The notes beneath the pieces were generated by a model. That model saw only the letters and a list, made by a program, of their open reading frames with translations. It did no database searches and was not told where the DNA came from. Below are positions 34,101 to 47,385 of a stretch of 64,000 bases of DNA, piece by piece. The stretch lies in NCBI GenBank assembly GCA_029339505.1, contig JAQISU010000155.1, forward strand, positions 17,750,001-17,814,000, written 5' to 3'. The stretch comes from Unio delphinus (taxonomy: Eukaryota; Mollusca; Bivalvia; Unionida; Unionidae). The position numbers and the translations under genes were made by a program. The stretch's first letter is position 1, and each line of letters opens with the position of its first letter.

Positions 34101-35184
34101 TATTTATGTGCTCATACAAAATTCTTGGACAAAGACAGTTTATCATAATCTAATTCGGATTACCAACACCGGAATATTAAATCTTAGAAAAACACAAAAC
34201 CTACTTCAGCATACGTCATTGTCTTTCATCTTGGATTTTCCAGTAGGACTCGAACTTGAATCTATTTTAACATTTCATTACTAGGACTTTTGTAAATTAT
34301 TTCGTGGAATACTTTTCGATTATTTTTGGATTTGATTCTTCAAACTGTTATTTCGCTAATAACACATAAATAAACATTTCAGAAACAGTACATGAAAGTA
34401 GCATAAAGGTATATCTACCGCGTCCAACTACCCACCCCCATGCTGTTGGGCGATGAATATTTTGTTGCATTAAATATATATCTGTACAGAACCCGGATGT
34501 GTCATCAGAAGTGTATGGACCAATACTAATGCCTCTAAAACGATTTGTTTACTTCCATAGTGTCTATAATGCTGATTTTGTTTTCGGTGATGATGATATT
34601 GATGGTGTTTTGTGATCACAATCAAGAAGTTAGATTTCTGACATATTATTGCAAAAAGCAGTTGAAAGATAGTTGTGACTATGCATGTAGTTGTTGTTGT
34701 TGTGTTGTTTGTGGTTTTTACAGGGATGGTCTGCATCTGATGGAGTATATAGGTGCATCAGATATTTACCGCTATTTGATGGATTCTCTGTGGAGTCAGT
34801 TTGAAGATCGTCATTTGTAGCCGATGTGACTTCGTTTTCTGCCAACTCATTTCTGATTCGCTCGTGTAGTTCTGGTGAATGTTGGTGTCCTTCATCCCTG
34901 CTTTCAGATCGATTTTGTTCCTGTGTGTCATATCTTCTGGATGACTGTTGCTCGTCAGTGTCATTTCTCCCTTGCTGTTGTTGTCCTACACTGTGAGATC
35001 TGCTTTGTGGCTCATCTCTCGGATTGTCATTATTCCCCTCTGACTGAGGAAGGTTTCCTGCTAGAAGAGATTGATTTGTAATACAATCACTTGGATTTCG
35101 TATCATATGGACTATTGCATCTTGCAAGCTTATAACGGACTGTGGACTTTCTGCGTTTCTGATAGCAATGGGACATCTTTCCAT
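27931..35184 (-). CDS. Inhibitor of apoptosis protein (BIRC/IAP family): one BIR, UBA-like, RING; 7 coding exons
   Basis: Joined exons on the minus strand: 35184-34770, 32005-31817, 31169-30991, 29789-29714, 29324-29226, 28742-28608, 28124-27931. All GT-AG sites agree in phase, giving 428 aa. Seen: residues 1-138 are a polar Gln/Asn/Glu/Ser-rich N-terminus. The BIR at about 165-240 has zinc ligands C209, C212, H229 and C236 (C-x2-C-x16-H-x6-C). A UBA-like domain lies at about 288-340. The RING at 381-415 has ligands C381, C384, C396, H398, C402, C405, C412 and C415, and the tail VKTYMS matches the conserved IAP C-terminus. Known: BIRs bind caspases or Smac-like peptides, and RINGs are E3 ligases. 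Inference: a cytosolic ubiquitin ligase restraining cell death or tuning immune signalling. Having one BIR resembles XIAP/BIRC7-like forms; further BIR exons upstream were not found. Bivalves carry many IAP paralogues. Confidence 0.94.
28608..28742 (-). CDS. IAP gene, coding exon 6 (UBA-like, second part)
   Basis: Encodes [20 protein letters not shown] and a polar linker. Acceptor ATACTAG, donor GCAG|GTAAAG. Confidence 0.88.
29226..29324 (-). CDS. IAP gene, coding exon 5 (UBA-like, first part)
   Basis: Encodes [20 protein letters not shown], typical of IAP UBA helices 1-2. Acceptor ACAACAG, donor AAG|GTGGGG. Confidence 0.85.
29714..29789 (-). CDS. IAP gene, coding exon 4 (short acidic linker)
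   Basis: Acceptor TGTTTGTTTCTTAG, donor CAGG|GTAAGT. 76 bases encoding an acidic linker between BIR and UBA. Too short to show as a long ORF. Confidence 0.85.
30991..31169 (-). CDS. IAP gene, coding exon 3 (zinc-binding half of BIR)
   Basis: Acceptor ATCATTTTTCAG. Encodes [19 protein letters not shown], the His/Cys ligands and the BIR end. Donor GAG|GTAAAC. Confidence 0.95.
31817..32005 (-). CDS. IAP gene, coding exon 2 (N-terminal half of BIR)
   Basis: Acceptor GTTGTTTTTGCAG. Encodes [15 protein letters not shown] and [11 protein letters not shown], the BIR start. Donor G|GTTGGA is GT but off consensus. Confidence 0.9.
32006..34769 (-). other. IAP intron 1 (2764 bp)
   Basis: No embedded gene or recognised repeat. 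AT-rich. Plus ORFs at 32638-32998 have no domain. The remaining introns (28125-28607, 28743-29225, 29325-29713, 29790-30990, 31170-31816) also look empty. Confidence 0.6.
34770..35184 (-). CDS. IAP gene, coding exon 1 (low-complexity N-terminus)
   Basis: Starts at the ATG complementary to 35182-35184 (GTCATGG). In-frame TAA codons lie between it and a good acceptor (TTTTGTTTTCCAG) whose exon would begin at 35242, so 35185-35242 is probably 5' UTR after an untranslated upstream exon. Ends NPSNS G|GTAAAT. Confidence 0.75.
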
Positions 35185-35242
35185 GACATCAATCACAATT
35201 TTAAACAGTACAATGTTTTCGAAAATCCCAGTTTAAAATTAC

Positions 35243-36028
35243 CTGGAAAACAAAAAAAATCTTAGGTGAAGTTCGATAGTTTTTTAAACGCTTAAATTTA
35301 ATTTAATGATTTGTTTTTAAACAGAAAGATAATGAAGATCATCAACATTCTTGACAGGCATACCGTCTTCAGAGTAGTATCATGACTTTCACTTGTTGCA
35401 TGACATTAACTTCGTTACTTTACTTAGTGTGCTATGACGTAAAAATCGCATCAAAATTATTACGTAAAACAAACTGTAGCAAACAGGATTTCCTGTCTCT
35501 GTTACTAATTCTGATGGCAGCATGGGCGGTTCCATGCATATTATTGAGCTAATGCATTTCAAGTGTTTCAAGGGCATACTTTAATTTCCACCACTACAAA
35601 AAATACACACTTACATTAAGAAATATTTTGGTTGTTTCGCACTAAGTAAGTATATCATTATCTCTGGTTCATATAATTAAAAACAATTTGTGTTTGTGCA
35701 GGCATTGGCTTCAAGAAGAAGTTGGTATGGCATCAATAATAAATGGAAAGTTCCCTTCAGCCTAGCTAGAACAAGCGTTTCTGTGCCTGATTCGTCAAGT
35801 TATAAAATGACAAACACTATCTTTCAAATAGGCATACATTCCGGTTTTGTGTCTTGTAGCGAGACTATCACCTATTGTCGTAGTCGTAGTAACGTGGCGG
35901 CAATGATCAAATTCTATCTCAAAATATTACTACATAATTTGATAACAAGTGTCGATAAACCTATCAAGCATATCGGTGCCTTTAACTCCCTTTAACTCCT
36001 TTAACATCTACCTGAACATAATATGAGA
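35243..36028. other. Upstream flank of the IAP gene
   Basis: The promoter or a 5' untranslated exon may be here, but none could be assigned. The ORF at 35690-35995 (plus) lacks motifs. Confidence 0.35.
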
Positions 36029-36912
36029 GAGGCACTCGATGGCCTAGAAGAATAAGTGGCAGAACAACTAACAACCTGCGTTTTGCCGACGACATTGGTC
36101 TTCTGGCCGAAATGCTCGGACAAGCTCAACTCCTTCTGGACAAAGTCGATGAGATCAGCACAAGGTATGGGCAAGAAATACCAAGATAGAATGGATGCTA
36201 GTGAGTACCAAAGACACTGGAATAGTAAAAAGGAGAATTGAGAAGGGACTATTGCTTAGAGGAAAGAAACTACAGCATGTGGACAGTTTTAAATACCTTG
36301 GGTCTACCTTGACTGAAGATTGCAGAAGCGCGAAGGACATCGAAATACGTACAACCACAGCCTTAAAAGTGATGAGCGAGTTGGACAACATCTGGAAAAA
36401 CAAGTATGTCAAGAGTGAGATGAAAATGAGGCTATACCGAGCTCTTATAGTCCCAATTGCCCTGTACGGGTGCGAAGCTTGGACACTAAGAAGCGCTGAG
36501 GAGAGGAAACTGCTTGTGTTCGAGATGACAGCGCTTAGAAAGATTCTAGGAGTTCACATTATGGACAAGATGAGAAATGAAGACATCAGAAAGGCTCTTA
36601 ATCAGACAGAGACAATCGTGCAAAAAGTGCACGAGAGACAACACCAATGGCTAGGACACGTGATAAGGATGGATAAGAACAGGATAGCGAATATTGTACT
36701 GCACGGTAGAGTAGAAGGAACGGCGAAAGTAGGGCGTCCGAGAACCACATGGATGAAATCTGCACTGGCTAGATACGACGTGGGGAAGCGAGTTATAACG
36801 AGGACTGCACAGGAGAGAGAAGAATGGCGTTTGATGTCTACACATACAAGAGCCCACGTCGATGATGTGCAATAGAAATTGTGTAGAGATATGGCGGAGA
36901 AGAAGAAGAACT
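36029..36912 (+). mobile_element. RTE-type LINE, 5'-truncated reverse transcriptase C-terminus
   Basis: Begins inside the RT palm, with motif C LRFADDIGLLAEMLGQAQ near 36070. A frameshift near 36180 is followed by an open 226-codon frame (36195-36875): VDSFKYLGSTLTEDC, RALIVPIALYGCEAWTL, LRKILGVHIMDKMRNEDIR, VHERQHQWLGHVIRMD, GRPRTTWMKS. These are characteristic RTE/BovB-group C-terminal blocks. The 3' end is a short GAAGAAGAAGAA tail. A 5'-truncated dead copy. Confidence 0.9.
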
Positions 36913-37082
36913 CCCTGATAGAACACAGATTCTGTTATTTCGTTGAATAACCTAAATCAAATATGATGGGAGTTTCCTATAACAGCTGAAATGTGATTTA
37001 AAGATAGTAAAAGGCTTTCGTATTTCAGTTTTACCATTAGAAGTCAAAATGTATGGGAAAAGAATTGTCAGAGTTTGATGTG

Positions 37083-37183
37083 TGTTATGAAAATGTTTGT
37101 TATGTATGTTGTGATTAGCTTTTCATAACCTTCTCATTTCTTGCTATGAGAAGGAATTACTCGTAAGTTAAGGAGCGTCAATG

Positions 37184-37267
<84 letters not shown>

Positions 37268-38040
37268 AGGCTCTCTTAAAAGAGTGTCGTCACGATGATG
37301 AGACACAGCTACATCTTGAATAAGAAGACAGACATCTGTTTTCCTGAAATAAAAATACAGACATCTGTTTTCATGCCCGTACGGAAAACTGACTTGAGCC
37401 TAGATACGCGATCTATTTATACGCATCCGGCTTGTGTCAGGGTTAAACAAGGTCGCACCTTTAGCGTACCGATCAGAAAAAGATGCCTACTCTTCATCAG
37501 GTAGGAATCAATTTTATCATGCATGAACCAGTTTCATCAGGTAGGAAGCAGTTTGTTTTACGTCATAAGACTTAGTCTTATAGTTTATTTATATTCGTTT
37601 GGCATCGTCACACCAAATATGGTTATCCGTTAGTTGAAAACCACTTTGTTTTGTGCCACTATAAGTTCTTTTCAGAAAGGTTAACCCACTTTTATTAACC
37701 AAATTGGAAATTCGCCAATGTCTGGGTTACAGAATATATATTTTTACTGATAGAACCTAGGCGTTTCTAGCTGAATCAGCGAGATGGCATGTATAATGTT
37801 TTTTGTAATATAGTTCCACACACATTGTACATTGGTAAAGTTTCAGTTATCTTACTAGTTTTCGGCAATATACATTGCCTATTTTTCGATTGCGCAGCAA
37901 CTATTTTCGTTCCATATAAATGAAATTACTCTTAATATATTTTAGAAACTTACTTTAATGTTAATGAATAAAACATTACTTTAATACAATTTAAAGAAAA
38001 TGGCAATTTTATTAATTTTACTAAATAATCTATCCTAACA
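37083..38040 (+). mobile_element. Solo-LTR-like repeat, copy B
   Basis: Same family as 4862-6410: TGTTATGA start, CCTTCTCAT/ATGAGAAGG hairpin, (GA)n, TATA-like CTATTTATAC near 37411, AATAAAAC near 37968, ATCCTAACA end. TGTG flanks both ends (37079-37082 and 38041-38044), a possible 4-bp target duplication. 958 bp. Confidence 0.65.
37189..37265. repeat. (GA)n microsatellite inside LTR-like copy B
   Basis: About 38 GA units at the same internal site as in copy A. Confidence 0.97.
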
Positions 38041-39316
38041 TGTGCATAGGATAAACATTTCTGCATTTTGCCTCTGGTCAAATATATGCGTATACACGTT
38101 TTCAAACTATTCCATGTCGTGTTTAAGTCTCTTTATAATATACAATAGTCGTTGTTCTTTCATATTCAAGAGGAGGTTTAGGTTACCATGTAAACACTGT
38201 TATCAAGCAATATGAAAATTTGTAGAAAACTATTTTAATTAGAAGGACTTTATTTCTGCTATTGATTTCCTTAAAGAAAACAACTCATGCTTGGCGCAAA
38301 GTGATTGGTCTGGCATACAAGTGGATTTGTTTCGAGTTCCATCTGTCACGTTAACATAAACGTCATGCTATTAGGATATACAGCGTAATAAGCAAATTAA
38401 TCATTTCAGACATACGTAGTTACATAGTCATAAATCGGGAGAAAACTCGATCATATCAGACTGACGTCAATCAGGGCTAGACGTCAGGTTGTATATCGAG
38501 TTACGTTAAACCCATATAGCACACCTACATTCGGCCAACAGTGGCAAATTATCGTTAACGTAACCCACCCACATTAAGCTAGAAGGGTATGAGTGTGCTA
38601 CCTGTGAAGTGAATAAAGATGAAAATATTGTAAAGTTCTGAGGATAATATTTGCTTAACACGTATGTCGAACATATTAACTCCGTTCATTTTCATTTTTA
38701 AAAAATTACACTTAGCCAACATTACGAAAATGAATCATCTACAACTCTTCTTATAAAACAAAACGATTCGCTTTTCATCAGATGTATAATTTGTATATTG
38801 CAGATCTGATCGAATTTATTTTCAATCGCGCGTGCAGGACAATTGATTTCAGAAACTTATATTGTCTAGCAATACATATTCACTTGTTCTGAAATTTCAA
38901 TATCTTGCCTAAATTTGATAAGATTTGTGCATTTTAATCAATATTACAAATAACACAACTAATGTGCAACATACGTATTACTTCAAAGGGCTTACGTATT
39001 TAATTTTGTATAGTTAAAATATCTTTTATACTCAGTCTAGCTCCAATACGGTAGCGCTTCCATCAATAAAAAGGGAGACAACTTTACTGGAGTTCAGACT
39101 TTCTCAAACTTCTTCTCTTAAGACTTAATTAATTGAAAGAGAAAAAAATTGTCTTGTCTGGAGTCTGTTTTCTTAAATTATATTCAGCATCAAGATTAGC
39201 GCCGTTCTTCTCACATAGCACTTCCATCTCAAAAAATAGGCTTTGTGGGTTAGTGTGTAGGCTGTGTTAAAACAAAGGCGCTCCTTTTTTGTTTCATTTC
39301 ATTTTCATTTAGTTTT
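38041..39316. other. Unannotated intergenic stretch
   Basis: No recognisable gene or shared repeat. Confidence 0.4.
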
Positions 39317-40075
39317 AATGAATGAATGTTAAATTAAAGTGAACCGGCCACGAAGGGTCTTTATTCACTGTTTTATCATTCAAAAGAAAGTTTTTTAATT
39401 TTTCCCGTAGGGTAAGGAATGGTGCCACATCCCCACGTGCGTTTATGCATAGATAGTGTGCTATTTAATTTGGTCGTCATGTCGCGCCCCTATTGAGGGA
39501 CTATCGACATGAATGTAGGACCTGGGTGAGTGGGAATACATCAAACACGCACTCAACCCTATAAACCAATCGGAAGGAGTGTACTAGAGGTGCAATGGCA
39601 CCAAATAATGACTGGTGAAAAAATATTTTTCACGTCTCGTCATGTTGAGGGTTTCTGGTCGCGAGAAAGGAGAAAAAGGTCCAATGAGCCAGACCATGTA
39701 TGTCGACATCCTTGAAACTCCCTAGCCATACTTATTTCAAGTCAGGTCCAGTTTCATTAATGGACGGAAAATAAACCAACAATGTGCAAGCCACCTGTGT
39801 AATTCAATCAAATTTTGTGTAGTTGAAGATTTTTTCTAACTCCTAACATACCAATGTTTCTAGTACCCAGTGTACGTGTTGTAAGTCCCTAACAATTTTA
39901 ATTATTGAATGTCTGTGCGACATCTGTAGGTTGGTCACTGTTAGGTTATATGGATTGTGAATTTTGATTGGCGATGTTCGAAATGGATCAAGTTAGGTTT
40001 CTCAAAAGAGATTGTCAAATAGAACTTTCGTACCAAATGAGAGCTCTGTAATGGTTAAATGGCAGTAGCTCTTAG
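39317..40075 (+). repeat. Unclassified dispersed repeat, copy 1
   Basis: Aligns over ~650 bases with 58641-59375: GAATGAATGTTAAATTAAAG start, GTGCCACATCC, CCCTATTGAGGGACTATCGA, CATGAATGTAGGACC, TAGCCATACTTATTTCAA, CCAATGTTTCTAGTAC, TACCAAATGAGA. No coding capacity seen. Orientation is arbitrary. Confidence 0.85.
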
Positions 40076-40439
40076 AAGGACTTTTTGATGGAGGGTTACG
40101 TAATGGTAACCAGTCTTCCCTCATTCTGGTTTGTTTGCTCCGGAGTCCTTCTGTCGTCTCTTGTTCCTTGGGCCTCCCTTTATCTTGATTGTCAGCACCG
40201 GTGTCCTCCTCTCTTCTGGGTATTTATATCTAAAATTGTCCCTATCAATTTGGAAGTACTCTGTGCTGTTGTTACCGATACCACCTTGTATTTCTGATTT
40301 AGTTTTTAGGAGAGTACTGGCTAATTGGCATTTGGATGCACCCTTTTGTTGTTGTACCTGATGTTATTTTCTTAAATGCTTCAATGTTTATTTATATATC
40401 TTTTGTTATCCTTGATGCTTCATCTAATTCTATTTGGTT

Positions 40440-40880
40440 GTTTTAAGTGTGTAACCCCGCCAAATGATTGGTCAGTTAACCCATGTGACCTCCTTGTAGG
40501 GCTACAATTTACTTCTTAAGGTTATAAATTTCAGAATTAGTATGTTATTTAGGTGTTTTAGTAGCCCGTCAAAATGATTGGTCAATGAACCCATGTGACC
40601 TCTTTGTGGGACTACAATTTACTTCTTAAGGTTGTTATAAATTTCAGAATTAGTGTGTTATATAGGTGTTTTAGTAGCCCGTCAAATGATTGGTCAATGA
40701 ACCCATGTAACCTCTTTGTGGGGCTACAATTTACTTCGTAAGGTTGTTATAAGAGTCAGAATTAGTTTGTTACCTAGGTGTTTTAGTAGCCCGTCAAATG
40801 ATTGGTCAATGAACCCATGTGACCTCATTGTGGGGCTACATATTGCACCTTAAGGTTGTAAAGCATTTTAGAACTTTCGA
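40440..40880 (-). repeat. ~112-bp tandem repeat, four copies, in the LINE 3' region
   Basis: CAAATGATTGGTCA followed by ACCCATGTGACCT recurs at about 40462, 40572, 40684 and 40796. It lies just past the end of the minus-strand LINE ORF2 and probably belongs to its 3' UTR. Confidence 0.88.
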
Positions 40881-43174
40881 TTTATTTAGGTGTTTAGGCG
40901 AGGTTTCTATATTTTTTCAATTAGTCCTGTTGTTTTAAGCAGTTCAATTATATTTCTGAATATTCCTTGAGGATTGGTGTTAGTTAATTGAATTACTTCT
41001 GGGTATGTACTTGGTGCGGCTATGTTTAGTTGTTTGGATCTAAATTTGTCCCTTTCCTTTTTTTTTTTTACAATTGTTGAATATATGGTGTAAATCTTCT
41101 CGGGTGTTACAATTGTGACAATTAATGTTATGTATTTTCCAAAGCTGTTTGCCAGTTTGGGTTTTCATATTATTATTCTTTTTATTTTAGATTGTTCATA
41201 ACCTGTGCACCTGGGTGGTTTTATCACTCTACTAACTTCCTTAATGATGTTGTATAATATTCTCCCTTGTTTATTTATGTCCCAATCGGTTTGCCATTTT
41301 TGATTAATCATTGTATTAATTAAACTATATAGTTTAGTTTGGCTATATTTAAGTGGCATGTAATTAGGTTCGTCGAGTTTGTTTTTAACAAGTTGGTCTG
41401 CTAACTCAATACCTTTGATGTCAATGTGGGATGGAATCCACATAAATTCTACTACTAGTTTATTTGAATTTAGGGTTTTCAGTATTAGGTTAATTTGTTT
41501 TAAGAAATTTTCTCTAGATTTTGTGGTGTTATTTTGGATTAAGGTTAGGACGATTAGCGAGTCGCTAATAATCACAGTCTTATTCGGTTTATTTTACTCA
41601 ATCCACTTTAATGCTTCTAGGATGGCCCTAAATTCAGCTGTATAAATGGAGTAGTGGTCGGGTAGACGTCTGCCCATTTGAATATTATGTTCTGGTATGA
41701 CCATTGCTGCAGCTGTTTTGATAGGATTTGCTATTTTGAGCCATCCGTGTACATTTTTGTAAACTTTTAATATTGATTATTTATTATTTCTAATGCTAAT
41801 GTTTTTAAATAGTTTTGTTGGTTTTTCCTTGTTTTCTTTATCTGATAGGGAGATATTTACTTTCGTTCGTACATTACTCCAAGGTTCTTTGTCGTACGTT
41901 ATGTTGTTTTCTACTTGGAATATGTCTATTGGAAGTTAAGTTTTTAATTCGTGAACTAGTTTTCCCATGGAGGTAGTGTTTTTGGGAGTTTTTCTAAAAG
42001 GGGTATTACATTTGCTGATAGCAAGGTACGTGGGGTGCGTTTTTTCATGGGTTGACAGTCGGGCTGCATATTTTAAGATGAGTTCCTGCCTTCTAAGATG
42101 TAGTGGCATTTCCCCTGTTAAAACCTGTAGCTCGGCTGTCGAGGTTGATGACAGTGCGCGGGTACCAATTATTACGGCTTTTCTCTGTATTTGATTTAGT
42201 TTGTTTAAGTGACGTTTGGGTGCCGTGGCGTATACTTGGCACCCATAGTCAAGTTTAGATATTATTAATGCCCTATACAGTGTTAAAATGGTTTCTTGGT
42301 TGGCACCCCACTAAATGCCTTTGAGGCTTCTTAATAGATTTAAGTCCTGGTTGCATCTTTTAACTAGTTCATCTATATAATGCGCCCATGTTAGGTGCTG
42401 ATCAAAGTACATACCCAGAAATTTAGCTACTTTTACGAATGTTATGACTTTATTTTGTATTGTTAATTTGGGATATTGTTTGAATTTCTTACGAGGGGTG
42501 AAAAGTACAGCTACCGTTTTTTGGTGCGATAGTTTGAAGCCCCATTTATCAGCCCATTTTCCTATGATATTTAAGCTGGTTTGAAGTTCTGCCATATGTT
42601 GGTGGTTGGAGGGGTTGCCTGCTCTCCATAGTCCACTATCATCAGCAAATTGTGATAATCCAATTTTAGGTGATGCCAAATTTTTGTCAAGGTCGTTTAT
42701 CATTAGATTAAAAAGGGTGATGTTGAGTACACTCCCTTGTGGAGTTCCATTTTCAAGGGTGTGTTCCTCAGAGTAAGTTGCCCCTACCCTAGTTATAATT
42801 TTGCGGTCGGTCAGGAAATTTTCTATAAAGTTGAACATACGACCCGTTATGCCGTAATGATTTAATTTGGCTATACGGCTTTTGGCTTATACAAGGTCGA
42901 ATGCGTTTTCCAGATCAATAAATACCGCAATTAAGTTTCTATTGCTTTTCTTACAGAGTTGAATGTCAGTTTGATAGCGGTTTCTAATCTTATTAATTGA
43001 TCCGTATTGGATCTTTTATTTCTAAACCCACATTGATTTTCAGAAATCAAGTTGTTACTTTCTAGGTTGTGTTTAAGTCTATTAGTAATAATTGTTTCCA
43101 TTATTTTGCATATGTTGTTAGTGAGAGAGATGGGTCTGTACGAATTGATATCGTTTCTATTTATATTTGGTTTG

Positions 43175-44885
<1,711 letters not shown>

Positions 44886-46389
44886 GTTTGAATATTGGTA
44901 TTACTATCGCTGTTTTCCATTTTTAGGTAGTTTTCCTGTGTCCCATATTTTGTTTAGCATTTACATTATTGAGTTAACCAAATTAATGGGTAGGTTTTGG
45001 TACATTACATACCCTATTTGGTCTTCCCCAGGTGAAGTTTCCTTTTTGGTTTTAAGTGCCTGTTCCCATTCATACAGTGTTATGTCTGTATTTAGATGTG
45101 ATAGTTTGGGTCCCAGGTCTTTAAATAGTTCCTTAAATGTAATTTCCGTTTTAGCCCTGTGATTTTGAAATTCGTTGGTGTGGTTGTTATTACTGCTCAT
45201 GTTTATAAAGTGTTGGGCTAACGAGTCAGCTTTTTCCTTATTGTTAGTAGTGTTGCTTATTTTGGGGGTGCTACTGGTGTGCTTCCCCCTGATAGTTCTT
45301 ATTCTTATTTTGTCCCACACCAGTTTGGAGTTAGTTCTAAAATTTATACTACTGCAGTATTTTTGCCAAGTTTTTTCTTTTGACTGCTTAATAAAGGATT
45401 TGAGCTTGTTATCCTGATTTTTATACTCTAAGAAGTGAGTAGTGTTATTAGTTCTTTTAAATTTATTTAAAGCTCTAATTTTTGCTTGTCTAGTTAATTT
45501 AATTTCCTCATTCCACCATGGTACACTTGGCTTTCTTGTTTTGACGCTAGTTTAGGGTATACTGCTGGTGGCTGCTTGAGTTATGATCTTAATTATGTTA
45601 TCATAGTAGATATCTATGTCATCTGATTCTATATCTTGCATATTTGTATTAATTATTATTTCTTTGAAAACATTCCCAATCAGCTTTAGTATAATTCCAA
45701 CTGGGGATTTTGTTATTTGATTCGAACTGTACGGCCATTAGCAGGGTGGTGATTATGGGAAAGTGGTCGCTCCCCATGGGGTCGGATTGATCCACTCCCC
45801 ACTCCGCCACCTGTGCCAATCTGGGTGTGCACAGGGTGAGGTCAATGGCGGATAGGGTGCCGTCAACCGGATTGAGTCTGGTTTTGGCACCATCATTGAG
45901 TATAGTTAGGGTGGATTCAGTGGCCCATGTCTCCACCCACTTACCCCTTCCATCCGTCACTCTCCCTCCCCAAAGCTCATTGTGGGCGTTGAAATCTCCG
46001 CAAATGATTGTAAGTTCGGATTTAATGCATTTGGTTAACTTTTTCAGGTGCTGATTGATGGTTTAATTTAGTATTTCTTCCTGGATCATAAACATTAAAG
46101 ATTTGCAATTCACTTTTTCCGGTTTTAACTAATATTGATTGTATTTCTATTAGTGAATTGCTGATATCCCTAGATGTTATGGGTATTACAGTTGCAGATG
46201 GTAAGATGTTATTTATAAATATGGCTAATCCACTCCCCCGGCCTTCCGTTCTATGTTGGAAATAACCTGGGGAGTAGCCTTGTATTGATGTCAATGTTTT
46301 CGAGTTTGTAGAAAGTTTAGTTTCTTGAATGCAAAGGATGTCAGGTTTTCGCACTGTATTTAGTAATTTAAGTTTTAGTTCATTGATGT

Positions 46390-46690
46390 TTCCTTAAGTC
46401 CCCTTGCATTCCATTGCCATATAGTAACGTTCCTTTGTGGTGTATAGGCCATTTTTATTGGGTTCGTTTAGTGTAATTTGGTTTTCTAGCTGAGATTTGA
46501 CATGATTTATTGACATCTGTATGTTTATTTGGAAATTTGGGTCTTTTAGATCCAGCTGGTCAATTATTTTGTCAATTATATTAAAGACTTTACTAAGTTC
46601 TAGAAGTATTTCAGTCTCACTGATATTTTCGCTTTTGTTGTTACATTTCCTATTGTCGCCTTGGGTTTTTTGAGTAATAGGTTTGACTTT
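46390..46690 (-). pseudogene. I/Nimb-like LINE ORF1, C-terminal part
   Basis: Reads TQKTQGDNRKCNNKSENISE, a leucine/isoleucine-rich helical stretch (LELSKVFNIIDKIIDQLD), and ends at a stop overlapping the ORF2 start in another frame near 46395. Overlapping ORF1/ORF2 frames are usual in this LINE group. Cut upstream by the minisatellite. Confidence 0.65.
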
Positions 46691-47385
46691 GATGTTGGTC
46701 TTGCGATGAAATTAATGTGATTCTATTTGATGTAGGCCTTGCAATGAAACTAATATGATTCTATTTGATGTTGGCCTTGAGATGAAATTAATGGAATTCT
46801 ATTTGATGTTGACCTTGCGATGAAATTAATGGGATTCTATTTGATGTTGGTCTTGCGGTGAAATTAATGGGATTCTATTTGATGTTGGTCTTGCGATGAA
46901 ATTAATGCAATTCTATTTGATGTTGGCCTTGCGATGAAATTAATGCGATTCTATTTTATGTAGGCCTTGCGATGTAATTAATACAATTCTATTTGTTGTT
47001 AGCCTTGCGATGTAATTATTGTGATTTTATTTGATTTGGCCTTGCGATGTAATTATTGTGATTCTATTTGATTAGGCCTTGCGATGTAATTATTGTGATT
47101 CTATTTGATTTGGCCTTGCAATGAAATTAATGGGATTCTTTTTGATTTGGCCTTGCAATGAAATTAATGGGATTCTATTTGATGTTGGCCTTGCAATGAA
47201 ATTAATGCAATTCTATTTGATTTGGCCTTGCAATGAAATTAATGGGATTCTATTTGATGTTGGTCTTGCAATGAAATGAATGCAATTCTATTTGATTTGG
47301 CCTTGCAATGTAATTATTGTGATTCTATTTGATGTTGGCCTTGCAATGAAATTAATGGGATTCTATTTGATGTTAGATTTGGTTC
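46690..47385. repeat. 37-38-bp minisatellite, about 18 copies
   Basis: Unit GATGTTGGCCTTGCGATGAA then ATTAATGGGATTCTATTT. Some units lack one base of GATGTTGG (GATTTGG). It starts at the broken edge of the LINE ORF1. Confidence 0.95.

Noticed and set aside
41379..42194. Plus-strand ORFs over the LINE
   Set aside because: Antisense shadows of the RNase H and reverse transcriptase domains.
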